This document shows positions 36,261 to 50,500 of a stretch of 64,000 nucleotides of DNA, one piece after another. Below the pieces are notes generated by a model. It saw only the letters and a program-made list of their open reading frames with translations. It did no database searches and was not told the DNA's origin. The DNA lies in the NCBI GenBank assembly GCA_030248065.1, contig JASAMV010006604.1, forward strand, positions 1 through 64,000, read 5' to 3'. The first letter of the stretch is position 1, and each line of letters opens with the position of its first letter. Origin of the DNA: Rhynchonema sp. JSB1_4 (Eukaryota > Nematoda > Chromadorea > Monhysterida > Xyalidae). The position numbers and the translations under genes were made by a program.

Positions 36261-39200
36261 CTGTAAGTTTCACGTGTTTTTCTTGTACAAACTTTTGTGA
36301 TTTTTTCACACGCGTTTTGTGGTTTTATATAGCTATATATAGCTATATTTCTATGACAACGACTAGCTTTCGAGCAAATGTGTGCAGGGTGACCCATGAC
36401 GGCTGTGGACACGAAATGCATAATCACTGCTGATTATATGTGCAGAATATTGTTTTGGCATCTGTGTTGTTTATTGTGTTTCAAAGGTTTGTTTTTTTCT
36501 GTAGATGTTGTTTTTAAATTGGACCAGACCGCGTAAAAGTTGCTCCCTCACGTGCGCAGCGCATGTTGGTCAAAGAGATAGTGATTCAGCTTCATTTGAG
36601 TGCGTCCAGTGGTCAAACACAAATCAACACATCAATAATCGTAAAAATGAAATATTTTCCTAAAGTTTTAACCAAAACAGATAAAACGGACATGCTTTTG
36701 AAGCTTCGTCACACCACTGGTACCCACCAACCCAAAACCAACCTAATTGCTCCGGGTACACGTCACGAACCCTGTGTTGTCCCGTACGGCCCGTGCTTGG
36801 CTGCGGTATCTGTGTGCCTTCGTACATTATGACTCGGGGGGTCCTGTTCCGGTCTGAAATTGGGTTACTGTATGTATTTGTGTATCTGTATGTGAATGGA
36901 AATTTAGTGGTGCCAGAAATTAAATGCGCAAGCATGGACATACATAGGCTCAATCTTGAAGTTATTCCGGACGCCCATACCCACGAATGCACAAACCTAC
37001 CGTAAGTGAGCAGGCCTACAGTATAGTTACTGCTTGGGGGGCGACCATGCTAATTATCGCCTCCGGGACTCTATTCATGGAACATTGCGCGGCCTGTTGT
37101 ATACCTGCAATGATCTAACAGCAAGTGAGGTCTGCCCGTTCCGATGTGCTTTCATACCGACAAACGCCAGGTGCCAGGCCTCATCAGTGCACATTTAGAT
37201 GCCCCAGATCCGCCGCAACACTAACATCGAGCCGTATTTCTGCGCACAAAATTATTCGCGCATTTCGTTTGCTTTTTGTGAATGAAACCGAACAAATTAT
37301 GACGGACAAAGATGAGGCAGGAAAACGGCAATTAGCCGGAGACAACAATGACGCACGTGCAGGATTTGGCACCAATGTATAGTGGGTACATAATGTGAGA
37401 GACATGGTGACCTCAGTGCTTGAATATTGATACATATATAGTATTGAGTACATTACATACTTGAACATTAATGTGAGCTTCATGTACACAACGGTGGGTA
37501 CACATATGTACCTAAAGGTTCACCCGATCCTGTACCCTGACTTTTATGAACCATTATTTTGAATAATTTGAGTTCTGGGGAACGAGTGTTTGAAAAGGAG
37601 GTCAGTCCGCAGCGGCATTTTGTGAACACATAGTGTCCTTCAAAAAGTGTTTGTGTGGCTTTCAAGGTGAAATAATAATAAACGTACTAGTGTGTTGGAC
37701 ATGTAGCGGTGATAGAGTATACATCAGTACCCCAAAAGTGAGCTGATGTAAATGCCCTTGCTCTGAATCTGTGCGCGTTGGAGCGTGAAATATTGAATAT
37801 CAGGCTGCTGGTATCTGAGAAACACAGAGAAAAATAAAATACGGAAGCCACCCAAAGTTTCGTCTGTCGACATATGCTGGGCTGTGCGGTCAGTGTATTA
37901 TGGTCAGGGCAATGGGTTATTTCGGACCAAGACGAAAGTTCAAACATGTGAGGGTAAAAATATCCGAAAATGTCGTAAATGACGGTATCCGAAACTTTTT
38001 ACATGACAACAACAAAAAGCCTGAGAAACGCAATTTTATGCGAAAAAGACTGTAAATAGGCATATGGAAATTTGCATAACTTTCTGGCCGCCTTGGAAAA
38101 TATTAATAATAAAAATGGGGCTCTCTTTTGCGTGTCCGCATACACCATTGCATTCCATGCTGCGGCTTGTGGACAAATAAGATTTTGTTTGAACGGTTTG
38201 CGGGCAGCAAACTTAAAAATGCACAAAACCACAACAAAAACGTGCACAAAAACTGGGGTATCACAGTCGGTAGGCGCTTAGCGACTACATTTACATTTTA
38301 GATTAAGGGTTAAAGTAAGGGATGACGATTTAAAATAAATATCAGCAGCAACTTTGGGGATCGTGTACATTGTATTAGAGCCGCGCACCTAACATTTTGC
38401 GCAAGACTCTCTGTTTGCTGCTTTATGCAAACGGGGAAAGTTCTCACAACATATACCTGCAGAGCCTCCTGTTGGGGAAAGCGCAAGATTGCAATTATTC
38501 AGTAACGATACAAACCCCAGGTGATTTTCATTTGTTCGTAATGAAAAACACCTTTAATTGCTGCTGGAAAATAACGTGGGACTTATTTTTTATACGCGAT
38601 TATCTATTTTGTGCATCAGACTTGCAATTGTATCTAAACTGCAATAATGTGAAGCAGTGGTGAAACAGGAATTCAGTGCGAAAATGTCAAAGAAATAAAT
38701 GAAATCAGTAATCACTGTAAAATGTTCATGAGTTTTTCTAGATTTGAAATTTTTCGACGCAACTGGAACTGCGCGCGATTAAGAACCGCGTCAAGTGAAA
38801 CGCACCGCATGAAAGTAATTTCGAGATTCGCACAATAACGTTGAAAACTAAATAACATAAATATCCATTACGAAACTCACAGATCGTGTAGCGTGTACGA
38901 TTAAAAGAAAATAAAAATAAAAGCCAACAGAACAACTACACACGCATAGCGTACTGCCAGCGATATCAAATAATGGCAAGATCTGGCTCAGCAGATAAAC
39001 ACAGCGTGACACACAAAAACGATTTCAACATTATTTTGACGCGGTCTTTTTCGCGCACATGAAAAAGTGTGCCTTTTTTGGCTGCTGTTTACGCGTGCGC
39101 ATGTCAAATCATCAAAGACGAAGACAGTGATAAAAACGTGAAAACTGTTTCCTGTGCTGTATACGTTAAAGATGAACATTTCGGTTCATCTGGATTGGCC

Positions 39201-41575
39201 CCATTCCATGCTGTGTGCGTGTGAGCAAGTTGAGTCAAGTGACGAGGGTGGTGCCTTAGATCGAGCTTCGGAGATTTATGATGTTTCATTCACACGCATA
39301 TACAACCTCTTGGACAGGGCTAAAGATAAATCCGAGCCTATCGAATGCCCAGCGCTTGTGTGCAAAAGTATCGCGTTCCTACATACATAGCAAGCTCAGC
39401 AGTCAGACTCTTATATGCAAATGCAACACCGGTGTGCGTAAGTGTGACCTTGTAATGAACAACAGGCGGTCTCACCTTGTGTCTGTAACGGTGCTTGTTA
39501 CAGTTTGGTTGTTGCAACTAGTTACAGGTTACAGTTCTCACCAGGCGAACGCTACAACGTGCACGTGAGAACCCGAACTAGCAATCAGTGCAAAGTGCGT
39601 TCATTTTGCGAATAATTTCAATTTTAACCGCCCAGACTTGTTAAAACAAGGGAAAACGATGCGGTTTCGGGCCCAGGTACGATGCTGGAAGCAGTCTAGA
39701 TGTACACATACCTGCATGGTATACATCGTTGTGTTGTCAAATCAAAATGAAAAGTGTCCGAAAAATAACGGTTCAGCCTTCATCGCGTGAGATAATATTT
39801 TGATAAAATATTACCTGATCAAGAATTATGCACCTTTTGGTTTTTAAGAGGACATACACAGTTCTTACAGGTATTAATTTTTTAATTCATAAAATGAAAA
39901 ATATGGAAATAATGGATACATGTGGCGAGTGCGCATGTTTGAAAACAATTTTAACAAAAACTAAAAATAATAAAAAGTTAAAGGCTTCAATTTTCAAAAT
40001 AATGAACATTAGTCATTCCATAGGCTCGCCCATATCAGATTTTCAATAATAAATCAGCGAGTCAGCCATAATAATTTAGGTTAGAAATTGTCATTCAGAT
40101 ATACGCTTGTTATTACACAACAGCCAGAAACGTTTTTAGCACCGCCCGCTCAGGCCAATGGAAAATCTATCTAATTTTCGTGTTTGGGAATTTTCCAAGG
40201 GCAAAAAGTTACCACGAGCATGGTAACAACGCGAATACGCAGCAAACGTGAAAAATCGCCCCAGAGTTGTTTTACCATGACTCAGACGGCGCTAAATCAT
40301 CCTGAAGCAAGTTCTAGGTTCGAGTTGATTGTAGGTTCCAGAACAAGAACTGTCCGAGGTATTGCTGTGATAAAAAAGGTCACCACCTCTGCCTGAAAGC
40401 ATGCAATTTTATTTATCCAACGAGTTTAAACCAGTTCGGGATTTTTCATACACCCAAACGTGGGTGATTATTTCATGCACAGGTGCAAAAAGTGACTAAA
40501 ATCCAATTTTATTGTGGGCGGTGTTGCGGATTTACGTTTCTGACTGTTGCGGTGCGCTATGCAGAACGGCTTGTGCTGGTAAAAAAATTGTTGTTGACAA
40601 AAATCACATGTTTTCAAAATGATAAAAAAACGGCAAGTTACAGAAACATGCTTGCGTTTAGCATTTTCAATTGCTTCAGGTGCTACGTACGTCGGGAACC
40701 GGTTTTTCATGTAGTGATTTTTGAAGAAAGATTGGGAAATGCGTCATAACGTTTGAAAAGAGATGAAATTAAAAATTATAGACCTGCATTTAATTGTAAG
40801 CTTAAATGTGACAGTTCGATGATTATGACACACGAATTTTTTAAAAACAATTTCCTTGCGTTGCGTGCACATAATTTTATGCGATTTTCGATATAGAATA
40901 CGATGTATAGTAACAAAATGCCCAAGACATCTCTGGCGACCAGATAAGAGCCGGAAACAAAAGAGCTGCATTGAAGATAAAATGGAAATCCATATAGTAC
41001 CATGTAACCGAATTAAAAAATAGAAAGAATAAAAACAACCGGCAGACAAAATATAGAATGGTTTTATCATGATAATATAGGGCAAAATCGGATCTAAAAC
41101 GGCTTGCATTACGTGATCCAATCTCAAAGGCACTCCAGCAGGGTAAGTAGTAAAAACACAGAAGCCCAACTCTAAACTAGACGCAGAGAGACTCAGAGCT
41201 ATCGATGTCGAGCATAACGGACCTCGTACCATTTGACATAAAACTGAGCTATAACGCAGAATTTATATGGATACATGGGTATACTTGGCAAGCTCACACA
41301 CAATGGTCGGCTCAGGCTTTGTTCGGGTCCGACAACGAACATGCAGCCAAGAACAAATGCAAATCCAAACCAAAACAACCATTGGAGTGAGCTGGTCTTG
41401 GAGTGAACATCAAGATTGAACGCAACGCAAGCAAACCATTGCGACTACGACCACGTCAGGGAAGACCAGGGCGGTGCACATCTTATGACCAGCGTAAATA
41501 TTGGTCATTCGTAGTCGTGGTGCTTGCGTTCAAGCATGATGCGGCCTTTGTACACGGTCATGGACATAATAAGGT
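36261..41575. other. No recognisable gene between aminopeptidase copy 3 and PRMT5
   Basis: Presumed 5' region of aminopeptidase copy 3 (with a possible unseen first exon) and 3' flank of PRMT5. One copy of the dispersed 40-bp palindrome is at 37147-37195. Frames are short and share no features with known families. Confidence 0.4.
37147..37195. repeat. Dispersed ~40-bp imperfect palindrome, diverged
   Basis: Begins TGCTTTCATACCGACAAACG and contains CAGGCCTCATCAGTGC. Confidence 0.5.
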
Positions 41576-44500
41576 CTACACATTCAAATAGTCCCACGCA
41601 TCACCCGTATCACATCGCATGTAGTACACTTTGCCATTCTCGTTCTGAACGCACGTTTCCACCGGTTTCAGCAATCTCCTGAAAAGCGTGCCAAGGTTGC
41701 CTTCATTCATTTTGATAGATTTTAATAATTCCTAGCACTGTGACAATCAATATGATGTAACGACCAGTGTAATTGTAATCAACTCACCATTCATACCATA
41801 CGCCACCTTCATCGCAGCGTCTGCGCATTTCGAGCTCAATTTCGGTGCCCTAAAGTTAGCAAGGTGAAAAAGAACAGAGTTGCTTGCTCAGTTCTATTCT
41901 GGTGATAAAACTTGTGGACGGCTCTTTGACAAAAGGAAGTTTTAATTGCTGCTTGATCAAACGGATCACTGAGAGATGCGGCTTCTGACGAGTCTTGAAA
42001 AAAAAATCAAAATCTCAGTAAAAATTAAAACCGGGTTGGCCATTACTTTGCGGCATACTATACTCTTTTGCTCACCGACCGAGGTAACACCAGGCAAGAC
42101 AAAAAATGCCAAAAAGGTACTTTTGCGCCACCGCGTACCTCTTTTTCCACCAACAGTGGTCGTCTAAGCGGGAACACAACCGGGAACCAGCTGAACATGC
42201 CTATACTCCTCGTGTGCGGTTCGATAGAAATGTGATAGCGACCCTTGTACAGGTCGGCGTAGAAGTAGCCCTTGAAGCCGGAGATCTGCGAGGAAAATAT
42301 GTAAATTTTGAAATGCTATGCTATATTTTGACAAATCTTGGGAAATTTTGCACCATAAAAGTGACATGCTGACTGCATCCTTTTTTGGAGAGGAGTGGAC
42401 AAGCTTATCCCGCGAAGCAAAAACTGTACAGCATTTGTAAATAAAACATCAAGTTATAAACATCATTTGTAAACATAACAAATGTTAGGCACTTAATTGG
42501 TCTCAAATTCAGTACCCAATCTAATCTCCTGCATGGGTATTCCATTTTCTGAAATGCAACACTTCGTGGTGATGCATTTTCACAGACGGGTGTTGACCAA
42601 GGTCACCGTCAGTGCTCAAACACTAAAAAATTAAAAAAAACCCATGTGATTCAGAGCATATACGGTATCCCACCTCACATTCACAGGGCGCAGTCCATTT
42701 GACAGTCACAGTTCGGTTATTCGAGTTTGCATCAGCGATATTCGGGTTGGGATGGTGGAAAGTGAACACTGGTTGCACTACCTGAAATGGTTGGAAGTGT
42801 GATTCATATAAAGGCAATCTACGGGAGGTTGTCACTCAGCCCCCGAATACCGTAACCCACCGTAATATTGATCTGCAAGGATCGTGTCGAGACCAATATG
42901 TTTTTTATCTATGTTTTACGTGTTAGCGCCAACACCAACCAACATTTCGAAGTTTTGGTGATCGCGCGCACGATGACAATTTCCAGCTTGCTGCCGCTAA
43001 TACACGTGTCGATAAGCAGCGATCAGCATGGGTCTCGCAACGATCTTGCTTGCGGTGGGTTACGGTATTCGGGGGCTGAGTGACAACCTCCCGTAGACTG
43101 CCTTTATGTAGTTCGCCTGTGACTCGTGTGGTCTTTCGTATTGTAATTCGGTTGGAAAGGCTTATTGTACCGTGGTCAAATCAGATCGCCAAATCATGTC
43201 GTCAACTTATTATTTCTCGCGCTCATTTGGCGCTGCTTGATTTGACGACACGATTTGACGAGTATGTTTTGGCGAGTATTTTTCATCTTTCAGGCTGTTT
43301 CCGCATCGAATCACACATCCCTGAGACTGGGCGCGGCACACATAAACGCAGCCAGTGAAACATTTCCCAACAGGGCAAAACTACGCTTCATACCCAGTCG
43401 GTGCTGTCAGCCAAATCATGCGATGCAATGAGAATATTCCAGATTTCCAGAGTATGTACACAACAAACCCCCCCAACCTTGTCTCCTCCCCATGAATGAC
43501 AGCTCAACAACTGGATCACATACGGCAAGTCGGTGACGTCACAGTCACGTGATCGAGTCGGCGTACGGTCGAGTGGTGGGTGGGTGGACGGCTATAAATA
43601 TATGTAGATATTTGAATTATGCAACGTATTTTCCGGTCACCTTTTTTCGACCTATGTATATTTATAGGCGGGTGGTACACCAAGCCAGTGGTGTCGTTAG
43701 GGGGGGGGGGGTTACCCCCTGGTATGGGGTATGGGAAATCGGCCGGGGGTATGGGGTATGGGAAATTTTTCACTTTTGGAACAAGCACCCCTAAGAAATG
43801 ACTTTTTGACCCCGAGAAGTACCAAAATTGACCATTTTTCACCTACAAATGTCAAAAATCGCTTGCTGCCGCAAGAAAACTCTGTTTTAGGCACTTTTAG
43901 ACCACTTTTTGGTACTTTTTGAAGATTTTTGGGGCCATGTTTTCAGAAAGCCGCCCCTCGGGTATGGGAAATTTTTGAATTTTTGGAGAAACCCCCTGGT
44001 ATGGGAAATTTTTGATTTTTGGGGGTATGTATGGGAAATTTCCCGAAAATTGGGCTGGGTATGGGAAAATTTCGATTTCTCAACGAAGCCACTGCACCAA
44101 GCCATCGTCAGTGCGAATCAGTCAGGCGTCATAAAAGAGCGTGCACTAAAGATAGTGGGTAGACAAATCAGTCACGTTCATTACAGCAGCTCTAAAAAAG
44201 TTAAAAATACAAGGGATGCGAGAGCATTTACTAACTGTTGTATTTAGCAAATTGTTGAAAAAATTATTTTGGAGTCCTGTCTACGCCTAGGTTTCGCGGG
44301 GTATTCGAGACCATCGGCGTGACGTTGTGTCCCCCGCTCGTCAGCCGAATAGCACAATAACCGAAACAAACCTAGAGATGTAAATTTCAAACCCTGTTGA
44401 AACATCAAGCGGTATCACATTACTGTCCATAACATAGTGACCACACCTATACACATCAGACGTTTCAACATATAGGCAAACTACCCCAACATGAGCTCGA

Positions 44501-47500
44501 TTTCGCAGCTGGCAGAATAGTGAAACATTCTGACGTGGCTGCTGATTTGGGAAATGTTACACGTTGAAGCATGCAAAGTGGAGGATGATGATTTTCTCTT
44601 TCTATTCGTTTTGAACACACACCCCTGCGAAATCGGGCTCATGTTGGTGTAGTTTGCCTTTACATAAATACAAACTTTTCAGTGGCACAACCACTGAACA
44701 AGAGACTACGATAGCTGCAAGTGTTTCGAGTCGAACATAACATCAACGCGAAATTTGCCGACAAACATTGACAGGCACAGAAATCACTCAAAAAGCCAGC
44801 CAACAATTCACAATAACCTGTGCATCCTGCGTTCTATTTGCGTTTGTGCCATCATAATACGCCTGCAACTCGGCCGTGGGATAGACGGGCTGCCGGCCAC
44901 TGGTGACCGCGTTCCACGCGTTACACTCTTGTTCGTAAATGGCGTTGTGCAACTTTTGCGAATTGATCGGCTCGACGAAACTGAAATGATATTTATTGCG
45001 TGTTTTTGAGAGGATTGGATTATGAAGCAGGTTGACTTGAAGTATTAGATTACAGCACTGCCAGCTGCCACTGGCTGTCTGTATCGTGCTGACCAAATGC
45101 TTCGCTGATGTTTCACAGAATTGATACATTCTCTTCTCTAAACCTTTACTTCAGCCGAATGGAATGAGAGATGTTTCTTCCACAAAATCGTACTTGAGAC
45201 AGTCACAAATAAACATTTACTTGAAACTGCCGTTCCTTCCGGCGGCGTAAAACACAAAGGAAAACCAACAGAAAAATAACAGTCCAGGAATCATTGTAAC
45301 ACCATAATAACGCAAGCATGTCAATTTTCGACACGGATGCTAAATCTACAGTTCACAATTTTGATTCTAACCAGCGTTCAAACCCAAAAGTGTTCATCAG
45401 ATATACGGATAGAAGGCAAGTCTGGGACAGGCTGGACGAAACTAGATCGAAAGCTCAAACGCAAAACATTTGTCTGTGAACAAAAAATTGACCAAGTCAC
45501 CTCCGGGTACGTGCCCGCTATTGAGTCTACATGAGTCCGCAGAATAAAACAGACACATTTACCTCGTATAACTCTGCGGAATCGATATACCATCTTTGCG
45601 CAACAGATACTGCGCGCCATCCAAACATTCGGGACTGAGCTCGTTGTCACCAAAACTGCCCAACAACTCAGAAATGATCAGATCCGCTTGTCCGTCCAGT
45701 TGACTGATCTTGCGCATGTCCGAGTTGATTATTTGCACCTGCAACAACATTTATCATTTCAAATTATGGATTAGATCAGATACAAGCACGACACAACTCC
45801 AAATCGCTCGTGCTTAGGTACAAACTCCTCGATTTTTTAAAGACTTTGATGCCCTTTGAACAAGTGCCCTCGTGAATGCTAGAATCTTTTCCATTCTCAT
45901 GGAAACTTTCGTGCAAAAACAGGACCAAAGCACGTGCATACGAAAGCGTTAATGTAGCGCTTCACCGCTCTGACAGAAAGGTTTGGCGTGAGTGAACCCA
46001 TCTTTTGTACAAGTACACTCATGTTTTCAAACAGCAGCAACCACAAAAGTCAAAGCATGTGCTAAAAGTACCTTTCCATTCCATTCCGTTTCATTCTTGT
46101 GCTGCAGCATCATGTACGAATATCGATTTTTCTCCACCGCATATAGATCCATGTTGAAATGGTGCTTGGTTTTCGATAACGCCGACTCGTACGCGGCCAG
46201 TGCTTGCGTCACCTGCAGTTGGTGAGGATGGGATGGGTCAAAACTAGTACCTCGCCATATACTGTGCACCTCATCATTTGGTAAAAATTTTCGTTCTCTC
46301 CCAAACACGGAAGAGAACCACGCAAAAAATGCTTGCATGGCTTAGCTCTGCTACTCTCCTGCTTTATCAGACAAGGGGACCATGCATCACTACATATATG
46401 AAATTTGCGAAACATTTTTTGGCCCGAAAAAAGACAATAAATCTCACCAAAGGACCGCGTCCAGCGCCCAGTACCATTACGATTAGTTTCACATCCTGAC
46501 TAGCATCTTGCGCCGTCGAATTGCCTGAAACAACATGCTCAATCTACAGTCATGAGTCTGACGATCGCCTTTTAGATATGCTGGTGACTGTCTTTATTTT
46601 CTAATTCGAGCGAGTATGGTAAATGAAGAATCAGCAAGCGACAACTGCGCGGTGATTTGTGCATCTCTATCGAAACATTTCTATCCATCGAACATTGCGC
46701 GCCGGCTGATTCAGTTTCTAACGTCGGAGACCATCGAAAATCAAGTGCACAAACAGCATGGTGAACAGTAGAAACGAGGCGTTCAGATCGGCCCGGGTCA
46801 GATTTTGGTCACTTGACTTTTTGCGTTGGGTGTTTGTTTGCAAATTCGCTAAAGCCTAAAATTTCGACCAGCGCAAACGTTGCTATTCTTCTTGAGGAAA
46901 AGAATTTTACACTGGTCAAAACCAGAAATATCCGTTCACACATCATTCCATATCCATTAATCAACAAAAAATTTTGCTTCCGCGACCAAATAAACTCACC
47001 AGCCGATCTGATGTCATACAAATCCAACATGGCCGCCTCAATAGCTCGTTGGTACTCTACGTATTTGACCGGATCACGTTCAAAGATCTCGTACGTGTGC
47101 GAGTCGAGGTTTTCCGACATGGGTTGCAGTGGCAGCTGAAACATAAGACTGCTTGGCAAAGGCCTAACTGTACTTCGTTCTCTCACGCAACACGAAACAA
47201 ATTCTCAAGCGCTGAATGGGTTGCGTGCGCGTGAGAACCCATCAGCATGGGAAAATTTGTTGGTTTCGTGTTGCGTGAGAGAACGAAGTAGTTTGGCCCT
47301 AAAGCTTTCTTTCGGCGAGTATCTTGATAATCAGCAAGACCGCTCTGTCACGAAATCTGGTGAAATAGGCATGTTGAGATGTCCTGATCTCACCAATTTC
47401 AGCCAGTCAGCTAAGATTTTATCAGTTGCCTGGGTGGGAACAGTTCTTCAGCTGGTCGAAACTAGTGTGGTCAACAGACAACAAACCTCTCCATGTTTCA

Positions 47501-50500
47501 TGCAATGTAACTTGAACCAAAAGGCTCGTGACCAAGAACCCCAGAACCTGACCAAGTTCGATATCGCTGGGCACAGAAAATGTTTCGTTTGCACAATACA
47601 TAAGAGGAAATAGTCATGTTTGCATTTAGTTTCTTTCTTTGCTTTGTCCAAAAAATCTTCGAAACCCAAACAACATTCAACAATATTATATTCAACTTTC
47701 AATCCTCGAAATGCCAAAGCACGCTTACGCTTGGTTCGGACTCCCTTGATTCGGCCGGGTCTGTGTAACCCGTTTGAGTCATACGTATGGAGAGACGAGC
47801 AGCCAGCTGGAAACAACGGTCCACCCAAGGCGCGCGCACGGCACACTACGTCTACACTCGTATTCTCACACAAACACAATGCATGCTCAATTATACCACG
47901 AGCCTATTTATTGGTTAGCTAACACTGGTTCGAGGTTGTGGGGTTGATAGTGCAACTGTGGAACGAAAGGCATAAAGAGGCCAAAAGTAAAATTTTGATG
48001 AACAAAAACTGTCACCCGCACGCACACTACTGAATGAAACATTAGACAGTATGGAGACCAATGGTTCATCCGTAGGTGCAGAATTTTTTCGACTTACCTT
48101 TGTTGACGAATAAGAAACAATAAAATAAATAGGATCACCACATTGTCAAACAATCAGTACATTCCCACTGACGATGACCTGGCGCACCACCCGTCTGACA
48201 AAGCAGGCAGCTAACAATAACAGCGCTCCACACCCGATGCGCACCTGCAAATGATCCTCGTAATCTCTGAACAGTCGTGAATCGTCACCAGAACTGTCGT
48301 GCAAGGCAATGCATTGTGTTGTGTTGACCTCGTTTAGTACTTTGTCGCACCACGAGCGTATGACATCCAGATCCCACGTGTTTGTAAGTAGATCGGGGCC
48401 GCGCAGCACCATCTGGCAATCGAACGAGCACTGGTCACTACGGTTAGAGCCATGTCGGGCATTGGGTACAAAAAAGTGCAGGTGTCGGATACCTCCAGAT
48501 GTCGGGTGTTTCGGGACCCGACACCCGACATTTAGGGTTCAAAACACATTCGTTGAGAGATGAACTTTGAGAGAAATTTTTCTTGGAACCAAATGTTCCA
48601 CTCCAAACCTGAGCTTCTGGTCGAATCATCTGCGTGACCCTGACGAGTCGGTCATGTGCGTACGGCAGATTGGACACTTTCTGCGCGTTGACCATGAACA
48701 GATCGATGGGAATGATCACTGCGCCAATCTGTGAATGAAACATTTGTTATTGTAGCTGGAGGTCTTTTCATCTTGGCAACTTTGTCACTACCCGAAACAA
48801 AAAAGATAAATTTTCAAACATCATCACTCATTTAGGCTGGGATTCTCGAAACGGTGCCAATGAGGGTTCGGTGTAAGCTCGGTGTAAACTTGAAACATTC
48901 CAGGCTAAGAGCAGGCAATGTTTCACGTTCAGGCCGAATTCACAACGCATGCGCGTTTGCGCATTAGCGCGTCAAACTGGATGCACTTCAACACTACGTG
49001 CTGACGCGCATGCATTGTGAAGCCCGCCTTACACCGAGCTTACATCGACCGAGTTTTATGCCCAACTCTTGTTTACTCGGTTCACAAAATTCCACCCTTA
49101 ATCGACGGGGCTTTTCTGGCATTGTTTTGTTGAGCGTTTATTGCTGAGAAATGGGCCGAAGTGCGAAGGGCAGCGATTGATACAAAAGCAACCCTTATCA
49201 CTACATCCAATGGACAAAACATTTTTGGCTGGTTCATTGTGGGACGTGATTCCGAGCGAATTGCACAAAAAAGAAACTGTTTCCTAACTTCTGAGCAAAA
49301 CATTTTAGATGACCACTGATCCAAGAACCAGGCCGTACCAACTTTGAAGGCAAGTCCATTGGCATTGACTTCGCTTAGGCACTTGGCTCACTAATTTCGA
49401 CCAGCATAAACGTTGTTCCCCTGCACCAAATAAACAACTTTTACGCTGGTCGAAATTACCGTCACAAAGTACAGCTCAGCCAAAAGTTGCCTGTGTCCAA
49501 CAGCCCAAGCCAAGTCCTTGGCTTGCTTTCACTGTTGATACAGTCCTGAACGTTTTTTCGCATTTTTATAATTTCGACATGGCCAGAAATTAGCACAATT
49601 CAATTCAATTTGTCCTCTTTTATCCAGGGCAACAGAACATGACCAAGTCAAGACCACAAGTGTGCGCGCGCCAGGTGAATCAATAGTGCACGGACATATG
49701 ATTTGTCGTGCTCACACGTTAGAATATGCACCGTTGTTCGCAGTCAACCATGTAACACCAAGACAAACCTGTTCGCCCATCCAGCGTCTCGCTGATGTTT
49801 CATCACAGAATTCATCGTCCAGGTCAGCAGTCAATTCGAGACAGGCGACAAGATTCCGATGGTTATGTGCCTGAGACAACAAGGCGGTTCGGTTATCACA
49901 GAGGCTTTTCGGTTCGAGAGAACGAGGATTATTACGGCGCTATCAGACTGGGAAATACGGTCACGGAAACTCAGTCACGTGACCGTGCTGAGTTTCCCTG
50001 CGTCTGTAAAAATGCACGAGGCAACGAAGTTAGAAACTTACCAAACAAATCAGAACCATCAGCAGATTATCGGACCATTTGGAAAACTTCCCACAACCAA
50101 TAAATCCAAATAACACAGCCTGATACAAAAAACCGATTCCATTACATTACAAAACAAACTCCAACAACTTACTTTCGTGCGAAAGTCCCTCCAAGCGCGC
50201 CACACACTCTTTCGTTGTTGTTGTGAACCAGAAGAGACTCCATTGGACATGTGAGCGTCATTCATCTGACGATATAAAGCGTGTAAGAAAGAAAAAAACT
50301 ATTCTTTGCTTATTGGAAATCTAAAATTTCGCAGACAAAGTCCAGGCTAAATATCAATCGAAACAAATGTAGCGTCATCGAATAAAAACCTGTGAAGTGC
50401 CAGTGCCGGTCTTGAACGAGATCCAATATCGGTTGCTGCCGTTTATCTGAGAAAAAAGGCATTCGTTGTCGAATACAGACACACTTTCGCATCAGCAAGA

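Noticed and set aside
35746..36309. Separate gene for the Asn/Ser-rich frame
   Set aside because: It has an acceptor at its start and a strong donor (CGG|GTACGT) whose phase joins exactly to the aminopeptidase anchor exon.
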